Below, one piece after another: positions 53,171-60,981 of a stretch of 64,000 bases of DNA. Under the pieces are notes generated by a model that ran no database searches, had not been told where the DNA came from, and saw only the letters and a list, made by a program, of their open reading frames with translations. Source of the stretch: Sphingobacteriales bacterium (GTDB lineage: Bacteria > Bacteroidota > Bacteroidia > Chitinophagales > Chitinophagaceae); assembly GCA_004144185.1 (NCBI GenBank), contig SEFP01000002.1, positions 806,001 to 870,000 on the forward strand. Direction: 5' to 3'. Position 1 is the stretch's first letter, and each line of letters starts with the position of its first letter. The translations under genes and the position numbers were made by a program.

Positions 53171-54011
53171 GCGTTGAAATTACAATACGCTCCTTTCCGG
53201 AATACACATTGAAGCCGCTGCCCCGCAGAAAGCCCACCAAAGTCATCCCGGATTCCGTTGCCAGCTGCACCGCCAGACTCGATGGGGCTCCCACAGCTGC
53301 TATCAGGGTAATACCACTCATCCAGGCCTTCTGCACCAGTTCAAAGCTGATACGTCCACTCAGCAACAGTCCATACTGGGTTAGGGGAAGCAGATCCTGT
53401 TGCAAAGCTGCGCCAATCAATTTATCTACCGCATTGTGCCGACCCACGTCTTCCCGCACCATCAGCAGCGTTCCGGAAGCATCAAACAAGGCACAACCGT
53501 GCAGACTACCGGTCTGGTTGAAAAGAACCTGCGCCTCACGCAACCGATGAGGCAATGTGAGTAACTGCTCAGCAGAAAAAGCCCAGTCAGCACTTTTATC
53601 CGGCCGGATGCGACGGGTAGTATACACGGCATCAATAGACGCCTTGCCGCAGACGCCGCAACTGGACGTCGTGTAGAAGTGGCGCGTCAGCTGCGTGCTG
53701 TCTACGGAAACGTCTCCTTTAAGCGATACCCGCACCACATTTCCGGATAATCCCTCACAGTAACTGACCTTCCGGATATCGGCCGCGCTTCGCACGATGC
53801 CTTCGGTAAACAGAAATCCTGCTGCCAGCTCAAAATCGTGTCCGGGCGTCCGCATCGTTACTGAGATGGCGTGCTGCTGCCGGGCCGTTGCCGGACCATG
53901 CACCAGCCGGATCTCGAGCGGTTCTTCGGCAGCCAGCATATCCGTTTTTACTTCCGGAAGGCCGGCTCGTACCTGGAGGACATGCGTTGGAACAATAGCA
54001 TCAGGTGGCAT
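53154..54011 (-). CDS. fdhD: formate dehydrogenase accessory sulfurtransferase FdhD
   Basis: Moves sulfur from a cysteine desulfurase to the molybdenum cofactor of formate-dehydrogenase-type enzymes. The 285-residue protein has PLEIRLVHGPATARQQHAIS, MRTPGHDFELAAGFLFTEGI, the active-site pair in TTSSCGVCGKASIDAV, REDVGRHNAVDKLIGAALQQ and LLLSGRISFELVQKAWMSGI. I start it at the ATG at 54011 (PPDAIVPTHVLQVRAG); the frame extends to 54155 but that part overlaps moeA. Its presence implies that the molybdoenzyme at 50-52.5 kb needs a sulfurated cofactor. Confidence 0.94.
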   Translation of the reverse strand: MPPDAIVPTHVLQVRAGLPEVKTDMLAAEEPLEIRLVHGPATARQQHAISVTMRTPGHDFELAAGFLFTEGIVRSAADIRKVSYCEGLSGNVVRVSLKGDVSVDSTQLTRHFYTTSSCGVCGKASIDAVYTTRRIRPDKSADWAFSAEQLLTLPHRLREAQVLFNQTGSLHGCALFDASGTLLMVREDVGRHNAVDKLIGAALQQDLLPLTQYGLLLSGRISFELVQKAWMSGITLIAAVGAPSSLAVQLATESGMTLVGFLRGSGFNVYSGKERIVISTHENPH

Positions 54012-54051
54012 AGCGTGAAAGGCTGTCCGGTTCCGGAATGGAATGCGGGTG

Positions 54052-55251
54052 TTAGCGTAATGGGTTGAGCAAGCACACTGGGAAAGCTTCTCCGGCGCTG
54101 AATTGATTGCGGTCGGCAGGCAAGGATAAAATACCGTCGGTGGCTTCCAGTCCAATCAGATCGCCAGAGGTGGTACCAGCGCAGGGCGTAGCTTTCAGCA
54201 CGCCGTCCTCCAGTTGCAGGGTCACCAGCAGATGATAGGTCAGCGGCGGTGCAAAAGACACGTTGGTAGCTAATTGCGCGCTGCATAGAGGTTGCTTTGT
54301 ACCAAGAACCTGATACAGCCAGTTCCGGAAGTACACGGCATAACAGACCATAGTAGACACCGGATTACCCGGAAATCCAAAGACGATACAGCTGTTCTCA
54401 AACGTACCCAAGAGCATCGGCTTTCCGGGCTTTTGCGCAATCCGGTGAAAACGTGTTTGCATGCCCAGCCTGTCCAGCACCTGCGGCAGAAAATCATAGG
54501 CGCCTTTCGACACTGCACCCGAAAACAGCACGGCATCGTACCGGTCCAGAATATCCGGAAGGTTTTTTAGCAAAGTAGCCTTATCGTCAGGCAGGTGGTA
54601 CGTATCGGCCCGGATACCTTCCCGTTGCAATGCAGCCGCCAGCATATAATTGTTGGAGCGACGAATCTGGTGCGGCGCAGGCGTCTCAGTAATAGCTACC
54701 AGTTCATCACCGGTACTGCAAATCGCGATCCGGGGTACTTTCCGGACCCTCACGTCAGCCTGCCCAACGGTTGCCAGCAGCCCGATTGCAGTGGGTGTCA
54801 GTTGGGTTTGCTTAGCCAGCAGCAACGTACCCATCCGGCTATCCGTACCGTGCCGGTGAATGTTCTGACCTTGCCGAACCGTTGTAGCCGTGATCGCAGC
54901 TATTCCGTTTTCAAGCTCCATCTCCTCATACGGAATAATAGTATCAGCATTTTTCGGAAGCATCGCGCCGGTAGCCACTTCGATACTGTGTGTTGGATGC
55001 CGGAGGGTTTGTAACGGTGATCCGGCGGCCGCCATTCCGGATACCGGAAACTGCCGGATTCCATGCTGCCAGGCTTGAAAAGCGATTGCAATACCGTCCA
55101 TGGCAATGCGGTCGTAGGGCGGAAAATCGCGGTCGGCCACAATATCCTGCGCTAGTATGCGGTCCGTGGCTTCGGAGAGTGGAACCTGTTCGGTGCCCAG
55201 ATCCCGGTAGCAGTCCCGGATGATCGCCTGCGCTTCGGTTACAGAAATCAT
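54052..55251 (-). CDS. moeA: molybdopterin molybdotransferase MoeA
   Basis: Inserts molybdate into adenylylated molybdopterin. The 399-residue protein shows ISVTEAQAIIRDCYRDLGTE, DRDFPPYDRIAMDGIAIAFQ (the P-x-x-D-x-S/I-A-M-D-G block), ATGAMLPKNADTIIPYEEME, TGDELVAITETPAPHQIRRS, VLFSGAVSKGAYDFLPQVLD (GGVS-type loop with Ala in the second position) and FGFPGNPVSTMVCYAVYFRN. It lies after tauE with 3 bases between, and 40 bases before fdhD. Confidence 0.95.
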   Translation of the reverse strand: MISVTEAQAIIRDCYRDLGTEQVPLSEATDRILAQDIVADRDFPPYDRIAMDGIAIAFQAWQHGIRQFPVSGMAAAGSPLQTLRHPTHSIEVATGAMLPKNADTIIPYEEMELENGIAAITATTVRQGQNIHRHGTDSRMGTLLLAKQTQLTPTAIGLLATVGQADVRVRKVPRIAICSTGDELVAITETPAPHQIRRSNNYMLAAALQREGIRADTYHLPDDKATLLKNLPDILDRYDAVLFSGAVSKGAYDFLPQVLDRLGMQTRFHRIAQKPGKPMLLGTFENSCIVFGFPGNPVSTMVCYAVYFRNWLYQVLGTKQPLCSAQLATNVSFAPPLTYHLLVTLQLEDGVLKATPCAGTTSGDLIGLEATDGILSLPADRNQFSAGEAFPVCLLNPLR

Positions 55252-55254
55252 ATG

Positions 55255-56031
55255 CTAAATGTCGATTCCAATCGTGTGTTTCAAAACCAGCTTGACGCCG
55301 ATGTATCCCACCAGCACCCCGGTCAGCCCTTTTATAACACCTGGCCGGATCGCCTTCAGGCTGATCCGCGTACCGAGCTGCCCGCCCAGAAAGACCGCTA
55401 CCAGCAAGACGCCCACCAGCGGCATTTGGATGTTGAAGTGCCCGCCGGCCAACTGGCCCAACAGCCCTGCGATGGAGTTGACCAGAATAAAAAAAGACGC
55501 CAGGGCAGCAATCCTCTTCGGCGAATCCCAGCGCATCAGATTCAAAACAGGCGACAATAAGATACCACCGCCAATGCCCACCAGCCCCGACAGAAATCCA
55601 ACCCCTGCACCTAAAAGGCCATCTGCGATTGCATAGGTTTTCCGGTAGGTTGATGTCTCGGAGGGCCGAAGAACATGCTGGAGCAGCAACAGCACTCCGG
55701 AAGCCATCAGGACGCTGCCGAGTACGATAAAGAAGATGGTTTGTTGCAAGCGGATGGTTGCGCCGTAAAACGCCATCGGCACCCCACCCAGTACTACTGG
55801 CAAAAATCTGCGCCCGTCGAACCAGCCATTTTTCCGGAACAGGTATGAGCCGTTGGATACGACTACGAGATTGCACAACAACCCCGTGGTTTTGATTGCC
55901 AGAAAATCCTTCAGGTACAAGGAGAGCATGGCCAGATAACTGGAGCCGCCGCCAAAACCTACCGCCGCATACACCGTCGCAATCAGAAAAAAAATCAGGC
56001 TCAGCTTCAGCAGCACCAGAGTCGTAATCAT
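55255..56031 (-). CDS. TauE/SafE family anion permease
   Basis: The 258-residue inner-membrane protein has about eight hydrophobic helices and the family's glycine motifs VYAAVGFGGGSSYLAMLSLY and LLGAGVGFLSGLVGIGGGIL, the inverted-repeat halves of TauE/SafE transporters, which export sulfite, sulfonates or related anions. Its start overlaps the moeB stop by 4 bases and its stop is 3 bases from moeA, so it belongs firmly in the Mo-cofactor operon. Its substrate here is unknown; sulfite, sulfur-compound or molybdate-like anion movement are possibilities (inference). Confidence 0.9.
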   Translation of the reverse strand: MITTLVLLKLSLIFFLIATVYAAVGFGGGSSYLAMLSLYLKDFLAIKTTGLLCNLVVVSNGSYLFRKNGWFDGRRFLPVVLGGVPMAFYGATIRLQQTIFFIVLGSVLMASGVLLLLQHVLRPSETSTYRKTYAIADGLLGAGVGFLSGLVGIGGGILLSPVLNLMRWDSPKRIAALASFFILVNSIAGLLGQLAGGHFNIQMPLVGVLLVAVFLGGQLGTRISLKAIRPGVIKGLTGVLVGYIGVKLVLKHTIGIDI

Positions 56032-57119
56032 AAACGCGTCGTTTGAGCATTCCAGGCATTCATCCCACCCGTAAGCGATACAAATATTCCGGCAGGATGA
56101 TATTGTTGCAGCTGTTCGATAGCCTTTAAACTGGTTCGCCCCCGCTGGCAGTACACAACAGTCGGAACGTCGGCAGAAAATTCCGGAAGCCCTTCGTCCA
56201 TCGAAGCCAAGGGCGCATTGACGGCATTGCTCAGATGAGCCATTTTAAACGCCTCGGGGTTCCGTACATCCAGCAATTGAAAGGCCTTTCCGGAGTGCAT
56301 CCAGTCGAGGAGCTGCGTCACCGAAATATCCGCAGCCGGACTATCGCAAACTTGCAGTTCATACTGCTCCTGCAAAGCAGTGATGGTTTTATGGTGCGGA
56401 ACGGCCTTCAATGCAATGCGGTATTGGGTCGCATCCAGCAAATCATAGACCTGCAACGCTCCGGAAAGCGACTGGCCAATACCCGTAATCAGCTTCACGA
56501 CTTCCAATGCCTGTTGTATCCCAATCATTCCGGGTACCATGCCGAGCACGCCGCCGGTGTTGCAATCCGGAATCTGCCCTGCTGCCGGCGGTACCGGATA
56601 CAGACACCGATAGGTCGGCCCGTTTCCCAGATTAAAGACACTTACGTGCCCTTCGTACTGATGCGCCGCGCCATACACAAACGGCTTTCCGAGTAGTACA
56701 CAGGCATCGTTGATAAGATACCGCGCTGCAAAATTGTCGGTTCCGTCCACTACAATATCGTATGCGGCAATCCGTTCCAGAGCATTCTCCGTTGAGAGCA
56801 TTTCCGGAAACGCGATTACTTCAATTTCAGGATTCAAAGCCCGGAGTTTCTGCGCGGCCACAATCGCTTTCAGTTGCCCGACATCGGCAGTTGTGTACAA
56901 CACCTGTCGGTGCAAATTGCTCAGACTGACGTGATCACCGTCCAGAATCCCGAGGGTTCCGATTCCGGCACCGGCCAGGTACTGCAGCGCCGGTACACCC
57001 AGTCCTCCTGCACCGATCACCAACACGCGGGCCGCAGTGAGTTGGGCCTGTACCGAGGCGTTAAACTGCGGGAGTTGCAGGTGTCGGCTGTAGCGGTCAG
57101 AATGGGGTGCGGGTAGCAT
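56028..57119 (-). CDS. moeB: MoeB/ThiF-type adenylyltransferase fused to rhodanese
   Basis: Activates the C-terminus of MoaD by adenylylation for sulfur loading. The 363-residue protein has an E1-like domain (RYSRHLQLPQFNASVQAQLT, VLVIGAGGLGVPALQYLAGA, LGILDGDHVSLSNLHRQVLY, DIVVDGTDNFAARYLINDAC, YEGHVSVFNLGNGPTYRCLY, GGVLGMVPGMIGIQQALEVV) and, from about residue 265, a C-terminal rhodanese-like domain (AFQLLDVRNPEAFKMAHLSN, VVYCQRGRTSLKAIEQL with Cys in the active loop). Such fusions provide both adenylylation and sulfur transfer. Second-half Cys pair (RCLYPVPP and PDCNTGG) is present. Confidence 0.93.
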   Translation of the reverse strand: MLPAPHSDRYSRHLQLPQFNASVQAQLTAARVLVIGAGGLGVPALQYLAGAGIGTLGILDGDHVSLSNLHRQVLYTTADVGQLKAIVAAQKLRALNPEIEVIAFPEMLSTENALERIAAYDIVVDGTDNFAARYLINDACVLLGKPFVYGAAHQYEGHVSVFNLGNGPTYRCLYPVPPAAGQIPDCNTGGVLGMVPGMIGIQQALEVVKLITGIGQSLSGALQVYDLLDATQYRIALKAVPHHKTITALQEQYELQVCDSPAADISVTQLLDWMHSGKAFQLLDVRNPEAFKMAHLSNAVNAPLASMDEGLPEFSADVPTVVYCQRGRTSLKAIEQLQQYHPAGIFVSLTGGMNAWNAQTTRL

Positions 57120-57131
57120 CTAAAAATCGGT

Positions 57132-58115
57132 TTATCCGCCCAGCAGGGCCATGGAATTGTGCACGGCCGCGTTGGCTTGTTCGGCGGCCCGTCCGTCGCG
57201 CTCCCGGGCTGCAATCGCGTTTTCAATTGCAGTGACCAGCTTCTCTTCCGGAACATCAGTTCGAAGCAGATCGCGTAGGTTCACAACGGCCGGTCCATAC
57301 AGGCAGGTTCGCAGGGCGCCGGTGGCCGACAGCCGGATGCGATTGCAGGTGCCGCAAAACGTGCGACTAAACGCCGGGATAATGCCAAAGCTGCCCTTAT
57401 AACCGGGAATCCGGTAATTCACGGACGTTGATTCCGGAGCGGATGCAACAGGTTCCAGTTGCGGGTGCTGCTGCCGGATGTGCGTTAGAATGTCGGTATG
57501 ATCCCAGGTGCTGGTATGGGCATGATCGCCGCCATTAAACGGCATTTCTTCCAGAAACCGAACCGCAATGGGAAGGGTTTGTGTCAGGGCTACAAACGGC
57601 AGAATATCATCGGTATTTTTTCCGGACAGCACCACACAGTTTAGTTTCACATCCATCCCCGCGTCTACCATCGTATAGATAAGGTTCAGTACTTCATTAA
57701 AGGCATCGCGGCGGGTAATCTGGAAGAACCGTTCGCGGCTGAGGGAATCCAGGCTGAGGTTTATTTTACGGATGCCTACATCCAACAGTTGCGGCAAATG
57801 GGGGGCAATCAGCGTACCGTTGGTGGTAATCGTAATCTCCTCAAGGCCGGGCGTAGCGCTTAGCTCCTGTAAAAACGGCATCAGCCCTTTCCGGACAAAC
57901 GGCTCTCCCCCGGTGATCCGGATTTTAGAAACCCCCAACGTGGTAAACAGCCGGCACAGGCGAAGCATTTCTTCAAACGACAACAGCGTCGACTTCGGCG
58001 CAAAATCAGTGCCTTCTTCCGGCATGCAGTAGTAGCAGCGGAAGTTGCACCGGTCGGTCACCGACAACCGCAGGTAGTTCAGGGTCCGGCCATACCGGTC
58101 TATCAATTGGCTCAT
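57132..58115 (-). CDS. moaA: GTP 3',8-cyclase MoaA
   Basis: Radical SAM enzyme that starts molybdopterin synthesis from GTP. The 327-residue protein has the N-terminal [4Fe-4S] motif CNFRCYYCMPEEG, the SAM/GGEP strand IRITGGEPFVRKGLMPFL, and the second C-terminal cluster site FCGTCNRIRLSATGALRTC. It ends in Gly-Gly, the conserved C-terminal tail needed for activity. It lies between moaE (22 bases upstream) and moeB (12 bases downstream). Confidence 0.96.
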   Translation of the reverse strand: MSQLIDRYGRTLNYLRLSVTDRCNFRCYYCMPEEGTDFAPKSTLLSFEEMLRLCRLFTTLGVSKIRITGGEPFVRKGLMPFLQELSATPGLEEITITTNGTLIAPHLPQLLDVGIRKINLSLDSLSRERFFQITRRDAFNEVLNLIYTMVDAGMDVKLNCVVLSGKNTDDILPFVALTQTLPIAVRFLEEMPFNGGDHAHTSTWDHTDILTHIRQQHPQLEPVASAPESTSVNYRIPGYKGSFGIIPAFSRTFCGTCNRIRLSATGALRTCLYGPAVVNLRDLLRTDVPEEKLVTAIENAIAARERDGRAAEQANAAVHNSMALLGG

Positions 58116-58137
58116 CGTCTCGTACTGCGGTTAAGGC

Positions 58138-58545
58138 TTAAGGGTGCGCAGAGACCCATATACTACTATCGGCGTAAAATTCTTTTTTCCAGATCGGAAC
58201 GGTCTGCTTCAGTTCATCAATCAAAAACCGGCAGGCTTCAAAGGCTGCGGCCCGGTGTGCCGATGCAGCGCCGACGGCAACGACCAGTTCCCCCACTACT
58301 TTTTCGCCAATCACATGCTGAATAGCAAGTCCGGTTAGCGGCCACTGCGCGCGGGCGCGGGCAGCGATCTTTTCCAGTTCTGACAACGCCATCGGTTCAT
58401 AGGCTTCGAACACCAGTTTCGTTACGGCTTTGCCCATCGCCTGATTGCGCACCATACCAGTAAACACTACGGCTCCACCCGCTTCGGGCGCTTCGAGCTG
58501 GGTGTGCATGCGTGCCAGGTCAATCTGAGAAACAATTGAAATCAT
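58138..58545 (-). CDS. moaE: molybdopterin synthase catalytic subunit MoaE
   Basis: The large subunit of molybdopterin synthase, which adds the dithiolene sulfurs to cPMP. The 135-residue protein shows GGAVVFTGMVRNQAMGKAVT, KLVFEAYEPMALSELEKIAA, QHVIGEKVVGELVVAVGAAS and HRAAAFEACRFLIDELKQTV, then WKKEFYADSSIWV with the catalytic Lys. It partners MoaD, the next gene upstream. Confidence 0.95.
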   Translation of the reverse strand: MISIVSQIDLARMHTQLEAPEAGGAVVFTGMVRNQAMGKAVTKLVFEAYEPMALSELEKIAARARAQWPLTGLAIQHVIGEKVVGELVVAVGAASAHRAAAFEACRFLIDELKQTVPIWKKEFYADSSIWVSAHP

Positions 58546-58571
58546 GGATGGGTTGAGCAGGGTTCAAAAGT

Positions 58572-58811
58572 CTAGCCACCACTGACCGGTGGAATCAGGG
58601 CAATCTCGGTGGCACTATCTAAAGACTGGTCGTCGGTGGCATAGGTCTGATCGACCGCAACGGCCAGCGAGCGAAGTTCGCTGAAGGCCGGATAGGTCTC
58701 CACCAGCCAGGCCCGCAGATCGGCTACTGTTTGGATAGCGGCCGGTTCCGGAAGCGTTAGTCTGGGGGCACCTACGATTTCACGCGCAATACCAAATAGC
58801 AGCAGGATCAT
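58572..58811 (-). CDS. moaD: molybdopterin synthase sulfur carrier MoaD
   Basis: The 79-residue ubiquitin-fold protein ends in PVSGG; the C-terminal Gly-Gly is adenylylated by MoeB and carries the thiocarboxylate used by MoaE. It begins ILLLFGIAREIVGAPRLTLP, as expected for the family, and the IALIPPVSGG end fits. It lies 26 bases before moaE. Confidence 0.92.
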   Translation of the reverse strand: MILLLFGIAREIVGAPRLTLPEPAAIQTVADLRAWLVETYPAFSELRSLAVAVDQTYATDDQSLDSATEIALIPPVSGG

Positions 58812-58822
58812 TAGAAAAGGGC

Positions 58823-59341
58823 TTAGATTTTACGAAGTTCGATGGAACGTACCCATTTTACGTATCGGGCGGTGGTAGCCTGATCGGTAGTGCAGAGTAC
58901 AGTAAAGGATCCGGATTCTTCCATTCCGGATACGCCGGCAGCCACCAGCAGATAGGCGCCTTTGGCGGCCGGACCGTACAGCAGTTCGTTGTAGGCAAAC
59001 ACCACCTGCAAACCATCAGCAGCCGTAACGACGACCAGGTATTTGCCATTTTCCTTATGTGGGATCTCTGCACCGGCATATTGAATCAGGTCGCGCAACA
59101 GTAAGCCGCTGGACGCACCCAGGGTTTTACGGACCTCACCTTTATCATTGACCAGCGACTGGGCCGGTACAGCTGTCAGGGCAAATTTGGCAACCGTAGC
59201 CGGGGTAATATTGAATGGCTTTTGTACCAGACCGCTTACGAACACCGTATCGGTACTTCCGGAAAAGCCATTGGCCTTTTCCTGCGCCTTCGTACAGATG
59301 GCGCTTAGGGCCAGGAGCAGGGTGAGAATGAATTGGTTCAT
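58823..59341 (-). CDS. small exported molybdopterin-fold protein (oxidoreductase-like, PF00174 type)
   Basis: The 172-residue product has a signal peptide (NQFILTLLLALSAICTKA, then QEKANG) and a compact domain like stand-alone sulfite-oxidase-type molybdopterin-binding proteins: TVFVSGLVQKPFNITPATVA, ASSGLLLRDLIQYAGAEIP, YLVVVTAADGLQVVFAYNEL, RYVKWVRSIEL. The Cys that ligates Mo in active sulfite-oxidase/YedY enzymes is not seen at a suitable position; Cys occurs only in the signal peptide and in FTVLCTTD. It may bind cofactor or a related ligand without catalysis. It overlaps the mobA-like gene by 4 bases, inside the Mo operon. Confidence 0.78.
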   Translation of the reverse strand: MNQFILTLLLALSAICTKAQEKANGFSGSTDTVFVSGLVQKPFNITPATVAKFALTAVPAQSLVNDKGEVRKTLGASSGLLLRDLIQYAGAEIPHKENGKYLVVVTAADGLQVVFAYNELLYGPAAKGAYLLVAAGVSGMEESGSFTVLCTTDQATTARYVKWVRSIELRKI

Positions 59342-60300
59342 AGGACTGAGATCAGGCGGTAGGCTGCGGTAGGCTTAGAAAGGGTTTGCAGGACGGCTGC
59401 GCGCTCGTCGGGTTGGTTTACATTTTGCAAGGCTTCCGGAACCGGTGGTTGCAACAGTTCGACGGTGCCGGAAAGCAGCACTTTACGGGGACAACTCATT
59501 CCCAGGCCGATTGCCTGAAGCAGGATCGGGTACGCGCGCGGTTCCCAGATTGTAAGCAACGGTTCGGGCAGTTCCTGATAGCCCCGGAAGGCAGTAGCCA
59601 GCGCCGAAGAATTGCGGTGCGCGATCAGGTAGTCAAGAGTTTCCGGATTCAGGTAGGGCAGGTCTGTAGCCACCACCAGCCAGGCAGCATCGGGTGCAGC
59701 CTGAAACGCAGAGAGGATCCCGCCCATCGGACCCAGACCGAGAAAGCGGTCTTCGATTTTGGGCAGCATGATTCCGGATGCCTGGCTCGCGTTGCAGGAA
59801 ATAAACGTCTGTTCGCAATACGGTTGCAGCAGGTTGAATGCGACCTCCCGTTGCGGTTGCCCGTGGTATTGAAGCAACCCTTTGTCAGTGCCCATACGCT
59901 GGCTTTGCCCACCCGCCAGTACCAGCCCATACAGGGGTGGTCGTTGTTGCGCGATCAGCGTTTGCAATTCCGCCAGCAGTTGTTCCGGAATGTCTATGGA
60001 TCGCTTCTCCCCAGAGTCTCCGGCGTCCAGCACCAAGACGGCATCGCAGGAAGCGCCCAACAGCCGCTTTTCCAACCGGTTAAGTGAGTGCGGAAAGTAC
60101 AGGCTCGTCCCGTCTGGTTTCCGGAAGCGAGTCATTCCGTCGCGATCGATGCTGACTACACCGAGTTGCAATTGCGAAGTGATTTCGAAGAGCGCCTCCG
60201 TCCACCGTGCGGCTTCGTCCGGACCCGGGTGTTCCAGCAAAAGCCCGATACGGTTCCAGTCGCCACCGGAAGGTTTGGGAATCTTATTGTGTTGCTGCAT
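59338..60300 (-). CDS. MobA-like molybdenum cofactor nucleotidyltransferase with N-terminal extension
   Basis: The 320-residue protein has a C-terminal (about 120-320) MobA-type nucleotidyltransferase: YGLVLAGGQSQRMGTDKGLL (GTP-binding signature), FISCNASQASGIMLPKIEDR, GLGPMGGILSAFQAAPDAAW and LVVATDLPYLNPETLDYLIA. It should attach GMP or CMP to the molybdenum cofactor. Residues 1-118 (KPSGGDWNRIGLLLEHPGPD, VVSIDRDGMTRF) have no match I can name with certainty; they may be a degenerate MobB/P-loop-like domain, as this region is a common N-terminal fusion in Bacteroidota. moaC lies 115 bases upstream. Confidence 0.85.
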   Translation of the reverse strand: MQQHNKIPKPSGGDWNRIGLLLEHPGPDEAARWTEALFEITSQLQLGVVSIDRDGMTRFRKPDGTSLYFPHSLNRLEKRLLGASCDAVLVLDAGDSGEKRSIDIPEQLLAELQTLIAQQRPPLYGLVLAGGQSQRMGTDKGLLQYHGQPQREVAFNLLQPYCEQTFISCNASQASGIMLPKIEDRFLGLGPMGGILSAFQAAPDAAWLVVATDLPYLNPETLDYLIAHRNSSALATAFRGYQELPEPLLTIWEPRAYPILLQAIGLGMSCPRKVLLSGTVELLQPPVPEALQNVNQPDERAAVLQTLSKPTAAYRLISVL

Positions 60301-60415
60301 AGGGGTTCATCCGCCGCCGGATTTGCTTTCATCACGATATGAATAGGAAGTATAACCCATTCAACATTCATTGGATTCCGGAATAGTTAGTTGCATTCCG
60401 AAACCGTCACAAAGG

Positions 60416-60910
60416 TCAGCCTTTGTGTTTAAAGTCGCTTTTGCCACCGGTTTTTTGCAGCAATCGCGTTTCACGGATCACGATATCGTGCGACAACGCC
60501 TTACACATATCGTATACCGTGAGGGCCGCAACGCTGGCACCGGTCAACGCTTCCATCTCCACACCGGTTTTGGCCGTAACGGTAGCGGTACACTCAATCA
60601 CGATTTCGTTTTCGGCGCTGACGGTAATCAAAATCTTACAGTTGTCGAGACCGATGGGATGACAGAACGGAATCAGCTCGGATGTTTTCTTGGCCGCCAT
60701 CGTACCAGCGATAATCGCCGTTTGGAAGACCGGTCCTTTTTTGGTCTGGATATCGCCACCGGTGAGTTGTGCCAGAATAGTTTCACCGACCGTCAGAATA
60801 CTCCGAGCCGTCGCACTGCGTTTGGTGATGGTTTTAGCACTCACATCCACCATTTGCGGCTGGTTAGTCGCCGGGTCGATATGCGTGAGGGTTGGATGTT
60901 CAGTCGGCAT
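60416..60910 (-). CDS. moaC: cyclic pyranopterin monophosphate synthase MoaC
   Basis: Converts the MoaA product to cPMP, the precursor for MoaE/MoaD. The 164-residue protein has TNQPQMVDVSAKTITKRSAT, KGPVFQTAIIAGTMAAKKTS, LIPFCHPIGLDNCKILITVS, AKTGVEMEALTGASVAALTV and YDMCKALSHDIVIRETRLLQ. All catalytic blocks are intact. It heads the minus-strand Mo cluster. A hairpin sits directly before its start codon, see 60918-60943; a TACCTTTA box (60945-60952) is a candidate promoter -7 element. Confidence 0.95.
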   Translation of the reverse strand: MPTEHPTLTHIDPATNQPQMVDVSAKTITKRSATARSILTVGETILAQLTGGDIQTKKGPVFQTAIIAGTMAAKKTSELIPFCHPIGLDNCKILITVSAENEIVIECTATVTAKTGVEMEALTGASVAALTVYDMCKALSHDIVIRETRLLQKTGGKSDFKHKG

Positions 60911-60917
60911 GATAAAA

Positions 60918-60943
60918 GCACTGTTCCTATTCCGGAACAGTGC
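60918..60943 (-). terminator. terminator-like hairpin in the moaC leader
   Basis: GCACTGTTCC, a 6-base loop, GGAACAGTGC, then TTTTAT, with the moaC ATG 2 bases later. It probably ends the upstream T9SS gene (stop at 60982) but lies inside any transcript starting at the TACCTTTA box (60945-60952), so it could also act as an attenuator of moaC. The loop side includes TTCCGGAA (60930-60937). Confidence 0.6.
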
Positions 60944-60981
60944 CTAAAGGTAAGATGTCTGAAAGCCGGAGCCGACAGTCC

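Noticed and set aside
54944-56059. 371-codon minus-strand ORF across tauE and moeA
   Set aside because: It is in another frame over two genes with clear family motifs; its composition (Gly/Arg/Cys-rich) is that of a shadow frame.
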